This document shows positions 7,769 to 14,559 of a stretch of 18,200 bases of DNA, in pieces (within the stretch, counting starts at the first letter, position 1; the number at the start of each line of letters is the position of its first letter). The notes beneath the pieces were generated by a model. It was not told the DNA's origin. It searched no databases and saw only the letters and a list, made by a program, of their open reading frames with translations. The position numbers were made by a program, and so were the translations under genes. Source of the stretch: Leucobacter_A sp035514995 (GTDB lineage Bacteria > Actinomycetota > Actinomycetes > Actinomycetales > Microbacteriaceae); the NCBI GenBank assembly GCA_035514995.1, contig DATJCC010000087.1:1-18200 (forward strand), given 5' to 3'.

Positions 7769-7774
7769 ATCGTA
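7769..7774 (-). promoter_or_regulatory. putative -10 box, leaderless start of the mgtC-like gene
   Basis: On the minus strand TACGAT-N6-ATG. The box fits the actinobacterial TANNNT -10 and would place the transcription start on or next to the A of the start codon. There is no Shine-Dalgarno sequence. No clear -35. Confidence 0.4.
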
Positions 7775-7784
7775 ACAGGCGGCA

Positions 7785-7820
7785 GCTAACTCGGCACCGC
7801 TAACTCGACACCGCTAACTC
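7785..7820 (+). repeat. short tandem repeat, 14-bp unit, about 2.6 copies, upstream of mgtC
   Basis: GCTAACTCGGCACC (7785-7798), GCTAACTCGACACC (7799-7812) and a partial third unit GCTAACTC (7813-7820). The first two differ at one base. It lies 23-58 bp upstream of the mgtC-like start, in the position of a -35 or activator site. Confidence 0.85.
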
Positions 7821-7862
7821 AGATCAAATACTGTTAAACATGATGTGAAATTCGTGTCACCT

Positions 7863-8495
7863 TTAAGCGTGGTTCTCTTCAGCGTCAAGATGGGGTTGGA
7901 AGTGCAAAATCGTTTCAATAATCCCAGCTAACCAATCCGAAACCGAGAGACTGGAATAGTTTTCGTTGGTCTCATTAGCTTCTCTTAACTTTGTAACGTC
8001 TGCTTCTGACTCAATACCAAGCCTTGCCGCTAAGGTGAGTCTGATAGCTGTTAAGGAACGCACCCAATGGGGCAGGGTGTCTCGGTTTATGCACACTTCA
8101 ATGTCAGTTTCAAATATCTCCTCTCCAGTAGTGGGAGCGAGCTTGTGCTGAAGTGCCTCCTGCAAAATGTTAATATCATTTAGTTTTTGAGAGATCAAAG
8201 ATCCCTCAGTTATGCTTCTAAAATCAGATGATTCTTCTTCGTCTTCGTATGCGTTTGGCAGTAACCTCGCGAGAGCGGCATCTGCGGGAAGATCCCGCGG
8301 TCCGCTTGAAAAGTACTCTGCGTCGTTTGGGTGCATGCCGCCTGCTTGCATGTCGTCTGCTTGCGCACTAGTTTTCTGAGACTTGCGCGTTGCTAGAAGA
8401 GCTACGAGGCTGTCTGAAAGTTGGCGCAAGATTGCAACTTCATGAGGTGAGAAAGAAAGTAATAGATCTTTGTTGCTATAAGATTCAATACGCAT
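7863..8495 (-). CDS. DUF2017 family protein
   Basis: A 210-residue soluble protein of the actinobacterial DUF2017 family, function unknown. Family features: an N-terminal LLLSFSPHEVAILRQLSDSLVALL, the middle DAALARLLPNAYEDEEESSDFRSITE, and the C-terminal NRDTLPHWVRSLTAIRLTLAARLGIE with DWLAGIIETIL. A low-complexity stretch of about 30 residues (around 36-65, SQKTSAQADDMQAGGMHPND) looks like a variable loop. Its ATG is 2 bp downstream of the clpS stop, making it the last gene of metallopeptidase-clpS-DUF2017. Constant association with clpS in actinobacteria suggests a role tied to ClpS/ClpCP proteolysis; this is inference from context. Confidence 0.85.
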   Translation of the reverse strand: MRIESYSNKDLLLSFSPHEVAILRQLSDSLVALLATRKSQKTSAQADDMQAGGMHPNDAEYFSSGPRDLPADAALARLLPNAYEDEEESSDFRSITEGSLISQKLNDINILQEALQHKLAPTTGEEIFETDIEVCINRDTLPHWVRSLTAIRLTLAARLGIESEADVTKLREANETNENYSSLSVSDWLAGIIETILHFQPHLDAEENHA

Positions 8496-8497
8496 AT

Positions 8498-8782
8498 CTA
8501 ATCACTCTTTCGCACTGTTGCCCAGAGCCCATAACCATGCATGGCTTCAGCGTGCATTTCCATGACTTCACGGGAGCCCTCCGCAACGACGGCATTACCG
8601 TTGTTGTGCACTTGCATCATGAGGGCGTGGCTATGCTCTTGTGAATACCCGAAGTGAGCACAAAAAACATAGGTTACGTAGGACATGAGATTCACTGGGT
8701 CATCCCACACCACAGTCTGCCAAGGTTTGTCTGTTAGTGAGACTGGAACTGTTTTAGTTTGTTCTTGAACTGAGAGTTGCAT
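8498..8782 (-). CDS. clpS: ATP-dependent Clp protease adaptor ClpS
   Basis: ClpS recognises N-degrons and hands the substrates to ClpC/ClpA-ClpP. The 94-residue protein carries the full signature: PWQTVVWDDPVNLMSYVTYVF (residues about 20-40), HALMMQVHNNGNAVVAEGSRE (about 53-73) and the C-terminal HGYGLWATVRKSD. The DDPVN loop and the LMMQVH helix form the pocket for bulky N-terminal residues. The first 18 residues are the flexible N-terminal extension. Its ATG follows the metallopeptidase stop after one base, and the next gene, DUF2017, starts 2 bp after its TAG, so all three are surely one operon. Confidence 0.95.
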   Translation of the reverse strand: MQLSVQEQTKTVPVSLTDKPWQTVVWDDPVNLMSYVTYVFCAHFGYSQEHSHALMMQVHNNGNAVVAEGSREVMEMHAEAMHGYGLWATVRKSD

Positions 8783-8783
8783 G

Positions 8784-9131
8784 TCAACCCCATCCTAACT
8801 CGTGAATGCGTTCTTCACTTAAACCGTAGAAGTGCGCGATTTCATGAATTAGAGTGGCTCGTATTTCTCTTGTGAGATCGTCGTGTGTCTGACAGATTTT
8901 TAAAAGAGGTTCTCTGAAAAGCACTATTCTGTCGGGCTCCTCGCCATAGCCGTAGCGGCTTCTTTCAGCCAAAGAGAAACCATCATATAACCCAAGAATG
9001 TCACTGCCGTCTTCTGGTCTATCTTCAACAACAAAAATTACGTTATCTAATTCAGAGAGCATCTCAAAAGAGAGTGTGTCTATCGCCTCTGAAACTAGGT
9101 ATTCGAACTCCTGTAATTCGATTTCTTGCAT
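8784..9131 (-). CDS. small zincin-type metallopeptidase (DUF1025-like family)
   Basis: A 115-residue predicted metallopeptidase. The C-terminal motif TLIHEIAHFYGLSEERIHELGWG contains HEIAH, the zincin HExxH, with a further HELG shortly after; this is the hallmark of the small DUF1025-like metallopeptidases. The N-terminal half contains EFEYLVSEAIDTLSFEMLSE followed by NVIFVVEDRPEDG and LGLYDG, also typical of the family. It has no signal peptide, so it is presumably cytosolic. Substrates are unknown. It is the first gene of the operon with clpS and DUF2017. No Shine-Dalgarno sequence precedes ATG 9131, but TAAACT lies six bases before it. It is divergent from umuD, with 44 bp between the starts. 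Confidence 0.85.
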   Translation of the reverse strand: MQEIELQEFEYLVSEAIDTLSFEMLSELDNVIFVVEDRPEDGSDILGLYDGFSLAERSRYGYGEEPDRIVLFREPLLKICQTHDDLTREIRATLIHEIAHFYGLSEERIHELGWG

Positions 9132-9137
9132 GCAATA

Positions 9138-9143
9138 AGTTTA
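9138..9143 (-). promoter_or_regulatory. putative -10 box, leaderless start of the metallopeptidase-clpS-DUF2017 operon
   Basis: On the minus strand TAAACT-N6-ATG fits the TANNNT box of leaderless actinobacterial promoters; no Shine-Dalgarno sequence is present. Confidence 0.4.
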
Positions 9144-9175
9144 TAGTCTGTGACTTTTGATTAGTGTGTTGATGA

Positions 9176-9652
9176 ATGTCAGCAGATGGACCTACAATCG
9201 AATGTATGTTCTATAAAGATGTTTCTGTTTTCGAGGTGTGCGGTGTCGGAGTCCCGCTGCATAATTTTGGTGTGCCGCTTGCTTTAGAGGCTGTTCCGGC
9301 AGGCTGGCCTTCAGCTGCACAGGATTATTATTCAGGTGAAATTGATTTGAATTCGCATCTCATCGTTAATAGAGCTGCCACATTTATAGTACGGGTGTCT
9401 GGTGAATCTATGGTGCAAGCCGGTATTAGCCATGGTGATGAGCTTATTGTCGATCGTTCTTTAACTCCCAAACACGGTCACGTGGTGATAGCGGTATTAG
9501 ACGGCGAATTGACTGTTAAGAGGCTAGAGATCACTGATTCCGGAGTTTTTTTGCGGGCTGCTAACTCTAACTACCCAGATATTAGAGTCGCGGAACTGTC
9601 AGATTTGCAGATATGGGGAGTTGTAACTAGGTGTCTGCATTATGTTAAGTAA
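9176..9652 (+). CDS. umuD: UmuD-like self-cleaving SOS mutagenesis protein
   Basis: A LexA-type serine peptidase (S24) that cleaves itself, when stimulated by RecA filaments, to UmuD', the partner of the UmuC polymerase. The 158-residue protein has a predicted cleavage site A42-G43 in PAGWPSAAQDY, nucleophile S78 in VSGESM and general base K115 in GELTVKRLE; these equal E. coli C24-G25, S60 and K97 with a constant offset of 18. There is no helix-turn-helix domain, so it is not LexA. The N-terminal arm is about 18 residues longer than in E. coli; a second ATG at 9206 would shorten it by 10. Neither start has a good ribosome binding site. It overlaps umuC by 11 bases, so the two are coupled. 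Confidence 0.9.
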   Translation: MSADGPTIECMFYKDVSVFEVCGVGVPLHNFGVPLALEAVPAGWPSAAQDYYSGEIDLNSHLIVNRAATFIVRVSGESMVQAGISHGDELIVDRSLTPKHGHVVIAVLDGELTVKRLEITDSGVFLRAANSNYPDIRVAELSDLQIWGVVTRCLHYVK

Positions 9653-10940
9653 CCCTAGCGCCTCGACAGGAAGAATGGTTGCTCTCATCGACTGTGAGAG
9701 TTTTTATGCATCTTGTGAGAGAGTTTTTTATCCAAATTTGCAGAATAAACCGATCGTGGTGCTTTCAAATAACGATGGGTGTGTTGTTGCTATGTCGCGG
9801 GAGGCTAAACAGCTTGGTATTCCGATGGGCATTCCATGGTTTAAGTTGAAAGCTTGGGCGGCTCGAAACGGGGTTGTGGCTCGTTCAAGCAATTATGAAC
9901 TTTATGGATCAATATCAAAACGGGTGATGGAGATTGTGGGCAAATATGCTGCCTGGCAAGAGGTTTACAGCATAGATGAGTCGTTTGTAGAATTGCGCGG
10001 TAGCGTGTCAGAGCTAAAAAGTATGGGACAAAAGATACGGGCTGAGATTTTTATGAGCACAGGGGTACCTGTGCGCATAGGGATCGCTAAAACCAAAACT
10101 TTAGCGAAGCTGGCAATTCTTGGAGCTAAGAAAAATTTGAATCTAGCAGGCGTTTGTCACCTGGGTAACTACAAACCGACGCAATTAGATGAAATATTAG
10201 AGCGAACTTGTGTGACCGATCTTTGGGGAGTTGCTTCAAGGCTTGGTAAACGGCTTGCAGTTGAAAGCATATTAAATGCTAAAGATTTGCGCGACGCTGA
10301 TCCCTCAATTATCCGCAAAAGATATTCTGTCGTACTGCAAAGAACTCTTTTTGAACTGCGTGGCATACCCTGCATTCCCTTTGAAGCTGACCAGCGCCAA
10401 AAACAACAAATAATATTTTCTAGATCTTTTGCTAAACCTGTAGAGACTGCTGATGAGATGCGGCAGGTGATCTCAATTTATGCACAAAAAGCGAGCACCA
10501 GGTTACGAGGTCATAAACTTCGAGCGGGGGTGGTTTCGGCATGGGCTATGACTGGGCATTATGTTACGTATGGTCGACATTCAGCACACTCAGCTACACG
10601 CCTTCCAGAGCGCACTGATAGTCCGATTTTGATCGCTAAAGCCGCAAATGAGTTACTGGAACACATATTGCATGGGACGCGCTACGCTAGGGCCGGAATA
10701 GTTTTGACTGACCTGGCGTCGAGCACTACATCTGTGCCCCTTGACATATTCGTGCAGAGCGGGGCAGGTCGTGAGGTGGGAGTGGTGATAGACCTTGTCA
10801 CAGGTAAGTATGGGGAAGGGAAACTAGGTGTGGGCCGTGGAGGTTTCAAACACTCTCCTGCCTGGAATATGCGCCGGGACCTTATGTCACCGCGCGCCAC
10901 AACGAATTGGGCAGAGCTACGTGAGGTGGCTGCCTGCTAA
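9642..10940 (+). CDS. umuC: UmuC, catalytic subunit of DNA polymerase V (Y family)
   Basis: UmuC with UmuD'2 forms the error-prone polymerase V. Seen: MVALIDCESFYASCERVF with metal ligand D17, VVLSNNDGCVVAMSREAKQLGI (about 39-60), SSNYELYGSISKRV, and VYSIDESFVEL with D112 and E113. The polymerase core is followed by an HhH/little-finger region and the C-terminal UmuC-specific DUF4113 domain (about 370-432, with KYGEGKLGVGRGG, WNMRRDLMSPRATTNW). The ATG at 9642 overlaps umuD by 11 bases with an AGG 9 bases upstream. A second ATG at 9675, preceded by AGGA, would remove 11 residues and give exactly the family N-terminus (MVALIDC), so it is a serious alternative. It is clearly distinct from dinB at 4652, giving two Y-family polymerases in one window. 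Confidence 0.94.
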   Translation: MLSNPSASTGRMVALIDCESFYASCERVFYPNLQNKPIVVLSNNDGCVVAMSREAKQLGIPMGIPWFKLKAWAARNGVVARSSNYELYGSISKRVMEIVGKYAAWQEVYSIDESFVELRGSVSELKSMGQKIRAEIFMSTGVPVRIGIAKTKTLAKLAILGAKKNLNLAGVCHLGNYKPTQLDEILERTCVTDLWGVASRLGKRLAVESILNAKDLRDADPSIIRKRYSVVLQRTLFELRGIPCIPFEADQRQKQQIIFSRSFAKPVETADEMRQVISIYAQKASTRLRGHKLRAGVVSAWAMTGHYVTYGRHSAHSATRLPERTDSPILIAKAANELLEHILHGTRYARAGIVLTDLASSTTSVPLDIFVQSGAGREVGVVIDLVTGKYGEGKLGVGRGGFKHSPAWNMRRDLMSPRATTNWAELREVAAC

Positions 10941-10956
10941 ACATCCGAAAGGAAAA

Positions 10957-11394
10957 TTACTTTTCTGGCGTTCTGTGCACAACAACTGGAATAGGTGAGC
11001 GGTTAACACAAAAGTTGGCTACAGAACCCAAATGCATTCCCGGTATTGCTCCGGGTCCATGACTTCCCACCACTAGAAGATCCGCTTCTTGAGCGGCTTC
11101 AATAAGGGCCAAACCCGGTTTGCGGGGCACAAAAGACTGCGTGATTGTCACATCAGGATGCTTAGCGATAACTCCACTCACTGTTTCGTCGAGTAGCTTT
11201 CTGGCATCCTCTGCGTAGTCACTTTCAGTATACGATCCTGAAAACATGATGGTCCAAGGAGTGTCTAAAGCCATGATTGCTTCTACCTTAGCCTCACGTA
11301 AACGAGCTTCTGCTACTGCCCATTCAAGAGCTGCGACACTTTCTTCAGAACCATCAACGCCAACCACAATGATGCCATGATCTTTACTAGCCAT
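10957..11394 (-). CDS. universal stress protein, UspA family
   Basis: A single-domain 145-residue Usp. Seen: GIIVVGVDGSEESVAALEWA with D14, and the ATP-binding motif G-2x-G-9x-GS complete as G110, G113 and G123-S124 in GSHGPGAIPGMHLGSVANF, followed by SPIPVVVHR. It is therefore probably an ATP-binding type. A strong AGGAGG (11401-11406) lies 6 bases before the ATG at 11394, unlike the neighbouring leaderless starts. It is convergent with umuC (16 bp between stops) and divergent from the SDR gene. General stress role by family; no specific target known. Confidence 0.92.
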   Translation of the reverse strand: MASKDHGIIVVGVDGSEESVAALEWAVAEARLREAKVEAIMALDTPWTIMFSGSYTESDYAEDARKLLDETVSGVIAKHPDVTITQSFVPRKPGLALIEAAQEADLLVVGSHGPGAIPGMHLGSVANFCVNRSPIPVVVHRTPEK

Positions 11395-11462
11395 GATTTA
11401 CCTCCTGAGCTGGTACTTTTACGCTAGCACAGTGGGGGAGTGGTGTCTATGAAGAATGGGTC

Positions 11463-11468
11463 TACGCT
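11463..11468 (+). promoter_or_regulatory. putative -10 box, leaderless start of the SDR gene
   Basis: TACGCT-N6-ATG, with no Shine-Dalgarno sequence between the box and the start codon at 11475. It is compatible with TANNNT only. Confidence 0.3.
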
Positions 11469-11474
11469 AGATAC

Positions 11475-12383
11475 ATGTCATCTCAAACATTACATTCTCT
11501 CTCACCAGTGGCAATTATCTCCGGCGCCGGATCAGCCGACGGAATTGGATTCGCTACCGCGGTCCGGCTAGTCAGAGCCGGCTACCGAGTGGTGGTGGGG
11601 GCAACCAGCGAGCGCATACGAGATCGGGCCGCGGAGCTTCAAACAATCGGCTTGGAAGGAGGCGGTCTTGCAACGAGTAATGCTCTCCGCACGCCCAACG
11701 AGCAGACCGACCACAATCGTCAGACCGATCACAGCGGCCAAATCAGTGACAACGTTCAGAGCGTTGATAGAAACGAAATCTTCGCAGTCCCGGTCATCGC
11801 TGACCTCACTGAAGAAGCAGAGGCGCAGCGCCTTGTGCAGACCGCGATCGATACGTTTGGTCGTCTTGATGTTCTAGTCAATAACGCCGGAATGACCTCG
11901 GTATCTGACCCACAAGCACCGGCTTCGATTCATTCGTTAGGACGAACCGATTTTGAGCATGCGCTTACCCGCAATCTGACGACGGCGTATCTGGTGACAC
12001 GTCTCGCCATACCCCACCTTGAGCAGTCATCGCGGGGACGTATCGTTACTGTTGCTTCGGTTTCAGGCCCAATTCTGGCGTATCGCGGTGATGTTGGATA
12101 CCACGCCGCTAAAGCCGGGCTAGTGGGGCTGACCCGATCCTTAGCAGTTGATCTCGCCGCGAATGGCGTCACGTCAAACGCGGTTGCTCCGGGGTGGATC
12201 GCGACCGGTTCAGCCACTGAACACGAGAATAGGATGGGTGATGCGGTGCCACTTGGTAGGTCAGGAACACCTGATGAGGTGGCTGCTGTAATAGAGTTCC
12301 TTGCTTCTCCAGGTGCCTCATACGTCACGGGTCAGGTGCTGGTTGTTGATGGGGGAAATGCGATTCAAGATGAAAAAGGGTAG
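11475..12383 (+). CDS. short-chain dehydrogenase/reductase (SDR) with an internal repeat-containing insertion
   Basis: A classical SDR, NAD(P)-dependent and cytosolic; the substrate cannot be read from sequence. Domains in the 302 residues: Rossmann glycine motif SGAGSADGIGFA (16-27), VNNAG (135-139), catalytic serine region VASVSGP (193-199), Y209xxxK213 in YHAAK, SNAVAPGWIATG (234-245) and a C-terminal PDEVAAVIEFLASPGASYVTG before DGG. Usual SDRs have about 250 residues; the extra length is a hydrophilic insertion at about 60-103, after the second strand, containing QTDHNR-QTDHSG repeats. Coding DNA is much richer in G+C than the flanks (41 of 60 bases in 11581-11640). There is no Shine-Dalgarno sequence. 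The gene is convergent with the aldehyde dehydrogenase; the two may act in one pathway, but they are not in one operon. Confidence 0.9.
   Translation: MSSQTLHSLSPVAIISGAGSADGIGFATAVRLVRAGYRVVVGATSERIRDRAAELQTIGLEGGGLATSNALRTPNEQTDHNRQTDHSGQISDNVQSVDRNEIFAVPVIADLTEEAEAQRLVQTAIDTFGRLDVLVNNAGMTSVSDPQAPASIHSLGRTDFEHALTRNLTTAYLVTRLAIPHLEQSSRGRIVTVASVSGPILAYRGDVGYHAAKAGLVGLTRSLAVDLAANGVTSNAVAPGWIATGSATEHENRMGDAVPLGRSGTPDEVAAVIEFLASPGASYVTGQVLVVDGGNAIQDEKG
11703..11732 (+). repeat. imperfect 18-bp-period tandem repeat inside the SDR gene
   Basis: CAGACCGACCAC (11703-11714) recurs as CAGACCGATCAC (11721-11732), 18 bp apart, in frame, encoding QTDHNR then QTDHSG. It forms the core of the insertion that is absent from ordinary SDRs. 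Confidence 0.8.
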
Positions 12384-12426
12384 GAAACGATTACATTGTA
12401 AGACGACCACCACTTTTCTCACTTGA

Positions 12427-12440
12427 GGACCTTCAGGTCC
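12427..12440. terminator. short perfect hairpin between convergent SDR and aldehyde dehydrogenase genes
   Basis: GGACC-TTCA-GGTCC (extendable to GGACCT/AGGTCC) lies between the two convergent stop codons. There is no T-run on either strand, so intrinsic termination is only possible, not clear. Confidence 0.3.
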
Positions 12441-12487
12441 GTTGTAGGAGACAGCACATCGGTTATCTAAGGTGTTGGCAGTGAATG

Positions 12488-13945
12488 TTAGTCGCCGAGG
12501 TGGATCACTGAGGTGCGAAGATCGGTCATATCGTGCAGCGTATACATGCCGCCGATGCGACCCCAACCGGTGTTTTTGCCGCCTGCTCCACCAAACGGCA
12601 TATTGATGTCCCACCAACCATTCGACTCGTTCAAAAGCACCTGCCCGGTTTCGAGCTCCTCAAGAAAGCGGTATCCACGCGTTATGTCGCGCGTAAACAC
12701 TGCAGACTGCAAACCGAGAGAATCAGCGTTAGCGATTCTGAGCGCGTCATCATCGTCCTCTGCCGTGAGGATGGGAAGAACCGGACCGAAAGATTCTTCA
12801 CGAGACAGCAGAGACTCTTCTTTTACGCCATCGACAATCGTGAAATTGTAGTAGAGATCTGTCGGAAAGCCAGACGCTCGTCCGCCACCAAGCAACACAT
12901 CGAAACCGAGAGCACGCGCTTCATCTAAATGACGATCCATTTTTGCTGCAACATCAGCGTTGTTTAGGGGACCGAGGTTTGTGTTTTCATCTAGCGGATC
13001 ACCAATTTTGATGACCTTGGAGTAGGCGAGTGCTGCCTCAACAAACGCATCATGGGCATCGCGGTGCACTATGACGCGACCTGTCGCGCAACACACCTGT
13101 CCTGCACAGTAGAACGCAGAATCTACAGCTGCTTTAGCTGCACGCTCCATGTTGGCGTCTTCGAGAACAACCACTGGTCCATTTCCGGAACACTCCATGA
13201 CGGAGCGTTTGAGCCCAGCGGTTGCCTGTATCTTGGCACCTGTGGCTGACGAACCGATAAATCCGATCGCATCGATGCCAGAGTGTGCGACGAGCTGAGA
13301 ACCAAACTCTCCTTCGCCAGGCAAAATATTGACTAGACCGTCTGGAAGGCCAGCCTCGACAAGGTATTCCATCGCTTTTAGCACCGTGAGAGATGTATGT
13401 ATGGGGGGTTTCACAACGAGTGCATTGCCAGTTGCGAGACCGGGCGCGGCGAATTCAGTGAACATAAGAAGCGGGAAATTCCAAGGAGTGATGATAGCCC
13501 AAGTGCCTACGGCTTGTCTCCAGGTAGACATGCGCTTTTGCGGGTCTGAAGACGGAATCGTTTCACCGTAGAGGCGCAGGGCGTCTTCAGCGTGGAGGTG
13601 AAAGAGCTGGGCTGCCTCTTTAATGTCAGCGCGCGACTCTGTGATTGGTTTTCCTTGCTCAAAGGTCTGTATCAGTGCGAGTTCCTCGACATGTTCCGAG
13701 AGTTTGTCTCCAATTCGGTGACAGATCTCAGCTCTTTGCCAGACTCCAACTTTTCGCCATTGCCGTTGTGCACGATTTGCGGCAGCGACGGCACGGTCTA
13801 GGTCTTTTTCGGAGGGGTACGGTAGGTAGGCAAGATGTTCACCGGTGGCGGGACTAATGACTTCGAAACGGTCTTCACCCGTTCCATCTGTATATGCGCC
13901 GTCAATAAAAAGTTGCGGGGTGAGTGCGGGAATTTGTGTAGACAT
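12488..13945 (-). CDS. NAD(P)+-dependent aldehyde dehydrogenase
   Basis: Oxidises an aldehyde to the acid. The 485-residue product has the ALDH order: coenzyme-binding ITPWNFPLLM, GNALVVKPP and GFIGSSATG (the Rossmann glycines), general base E in MECSGNGPVVVLEDAN, and catalytic Cys in FYCAGQVCCATGRVIVHRDA, then ESFGPVLPI and MPFGGAGGKNTGWGR. The usual ELGG around the general base reads ECSG here, and the usual CTA after the nucleophile reads CAT, which places it in a divergent group; the substrate is unknown. The start at 13945 is chosen because AGGAG lies 8 bases before it (13954-13958); a further in-frame ATG at 13972 has no ribosome binding site. The DNA is G+C-rich (35 of 60 in 13021-13080). 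Confidence 0.92.
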   Translation of the reverse strand: MSTQIPALTPQLFIDGAYTDGTGEDRFEVISPATGEHLAYLPYPSEKDLDRAVAAANRAQRQWRKVGVWQRAEICHRIGDKLSEHVEELALIQTFEQGKPITESRADIKEAAQLFHLHAEDALRLYGETIPSSDPQKRMSTWRQAVGTWAIITPWNFPLLMFTEFAAPGLATGNALVVKPPIHTSLTVLKAMEYLVEAGLPDGLVNILPGEGEFGSQLVAHSGIDAIGFIGSSATGAKIQATAGLKRSVMECSGNGPVVVLEDANMERAAKAAVDSAFYCAGQVCCATGRVIVHRDAHDAFVEAALAYSKVIKIGDPLDENTNLGPLNNADVAAKMDRHLDEARALGFDVLLGGGRASGFPTDLYYNFTIVDGVKEESLLSREESFGPVLPILTAEDDDDALRIANADSLGLQSAVFTRDITRGYRFLEELETGQVLLNESNGWWDINMPFGGAGGKNTGWGRIGGMYTLHDMTDLRTSVIHLGD

Positions 13946-13978
13946 TTCTTCTTCTCCTGTCGTCGTTGACATGTGGCG

Positions 13979-14024
13979 AATTGCTTTCAGCCTAATCGGC
14001 GTCTCCCATATATAGCAAGCAATT
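13979..14024. promoter_or_regulatory. inverted repeat around a TATATA box upstream of the aldehyde dehydrogenase
   Basis: AATTGCTT (13979-13986) and AAGCAATT (14017-14024) are perfect 8-bp inverted arms, 30 bp apart, with TATATA (14009-14014) between them. TATATA read on the minus strand is a plausible -10 for the dehydrogenase, so the repeat could be an operator pair. No -35 was identified. Confidence 0.4.
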
Positions 14025-14404
14025 TGGAGGCTTTTTTGTTGTTGATGTCAGAAAAAGGCGCTGGAGACCGCAATTTTCGGATTGTTTCAAAGTGATCTCT
14101 CAGCTGACAACTTTGAGTCAGCATCACAAACCTAATGTGTTGATTAAGATGTCAAACTACTCGCCTCTGTATGACTGAATAAAGTTCGCGATCGTATCGA
14201 GCAATGGGTGATAAAGGTTGGTGTAATTCAACTAGAAATGACGCGTTCTAACGTCCTAAAACTTCCAGGACCATCTCTACCTTCGACGGTATGCGGAATG
14301 GACGTGAAATCATATTTCAGGGGTTGCTTTGAAACAGTTTTTAGCCTGAACAGCAATTTTTATGCATAAGGATCACGCGTAGCGTTTTGGGTGCACTGTT
14401 GGAA
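14025..14404. other. gene-free stretch with repeat remnants
   Basis: I found no credible coding sequence on either strand. It contains GTCTCC/GGAGAC inverted pairs (around 14001 and 14063), a T-run at about 14032, and two 10-bp inverted copies of TGTTTCAAAG (listed separately). The composition is mixed and there are frequent stops in all frames, compatible with a decayed insertion or transferred segment. Confidence 0.5.
14083..14336. repeat. 10-bp perfect inverted repeats bounding a 254-bp non-coding segment
   Basis: TGTTTCAAAG at 14083-14092 and its reverse complement CTTTGAAACA at 14327-14336. The segment between has no ORF. The geometry resembles a MITE or solo insertion-sequence remnant, but no target-site duplication is seen outside the arms. 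Confidence 0.4.
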
Positions 14405-14555
14405 ATGATCCCATCGCGTAGGATGCGCTCACACCAGGGCTGTGGGAGAACGAGCGTGGTGAAAGCCTAAGGCAGGCGCTACACCAGAAGAAGTCTGCTG
14501 AGGTTCAAACCGGACAAGGATTGGGATGATGTAGTCGAGAGCCTGAGTCTCACCA
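14405..14555. ncRNA. candidate structured RNA element of unknown type
   Basis: Non-coding, G+C-rich stretch with nested complementarity, read here on the plus strand. ATCCCA (14408-14413) pairs with TGGGAT (14522-14527), closing a multibranch. Inside it are CTCACA/TGTGGG (14428-14433 with 14441-14446), TGGTG/CACCA (14457-14461 with 14482-14486) enclosing GCCT/AGGC (14465-14468 with 14474-14477), and GTCT/GGAC (14493-14496 with 14512-14515) around GGT/ACC. GAGA/TCTC (14537-14540 with 14548-14551) follows. The orientation is not known. No riboswitch, RNase P, tmRNA or SRP motif is recognised. A fragment of a group II intron domain I is possible but unproven. Confidence 0.35.
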
Positions 14556-14559
14556 AAAA

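Noticed and set aside
7785..7820. CRISPR array
   Set aside because: Units are contiguous with no spacers and far too short; no cas genes in the window.
9102..9121. Possible LexA/SOS box upstream of umuD (TTCGAACTCCTGTAATTCGA)
   Set aside because: It has the CGAAC and TTCG halves, but the spacing to the second half is two bases too long for the actinobacterial TCGAAC-N4-GTTCGA site, and it lies in the coding region of the metallopeptidase. It could be tested with a LexA motif scan.
12513..12928. Overlapping plus-strand ORFs of 112 and 131 codons opposite the aldehyde dehydrogenase
   Set aside because: Antisense shadows of a strongly conserved gene; no ribosome binding site or family similarity.
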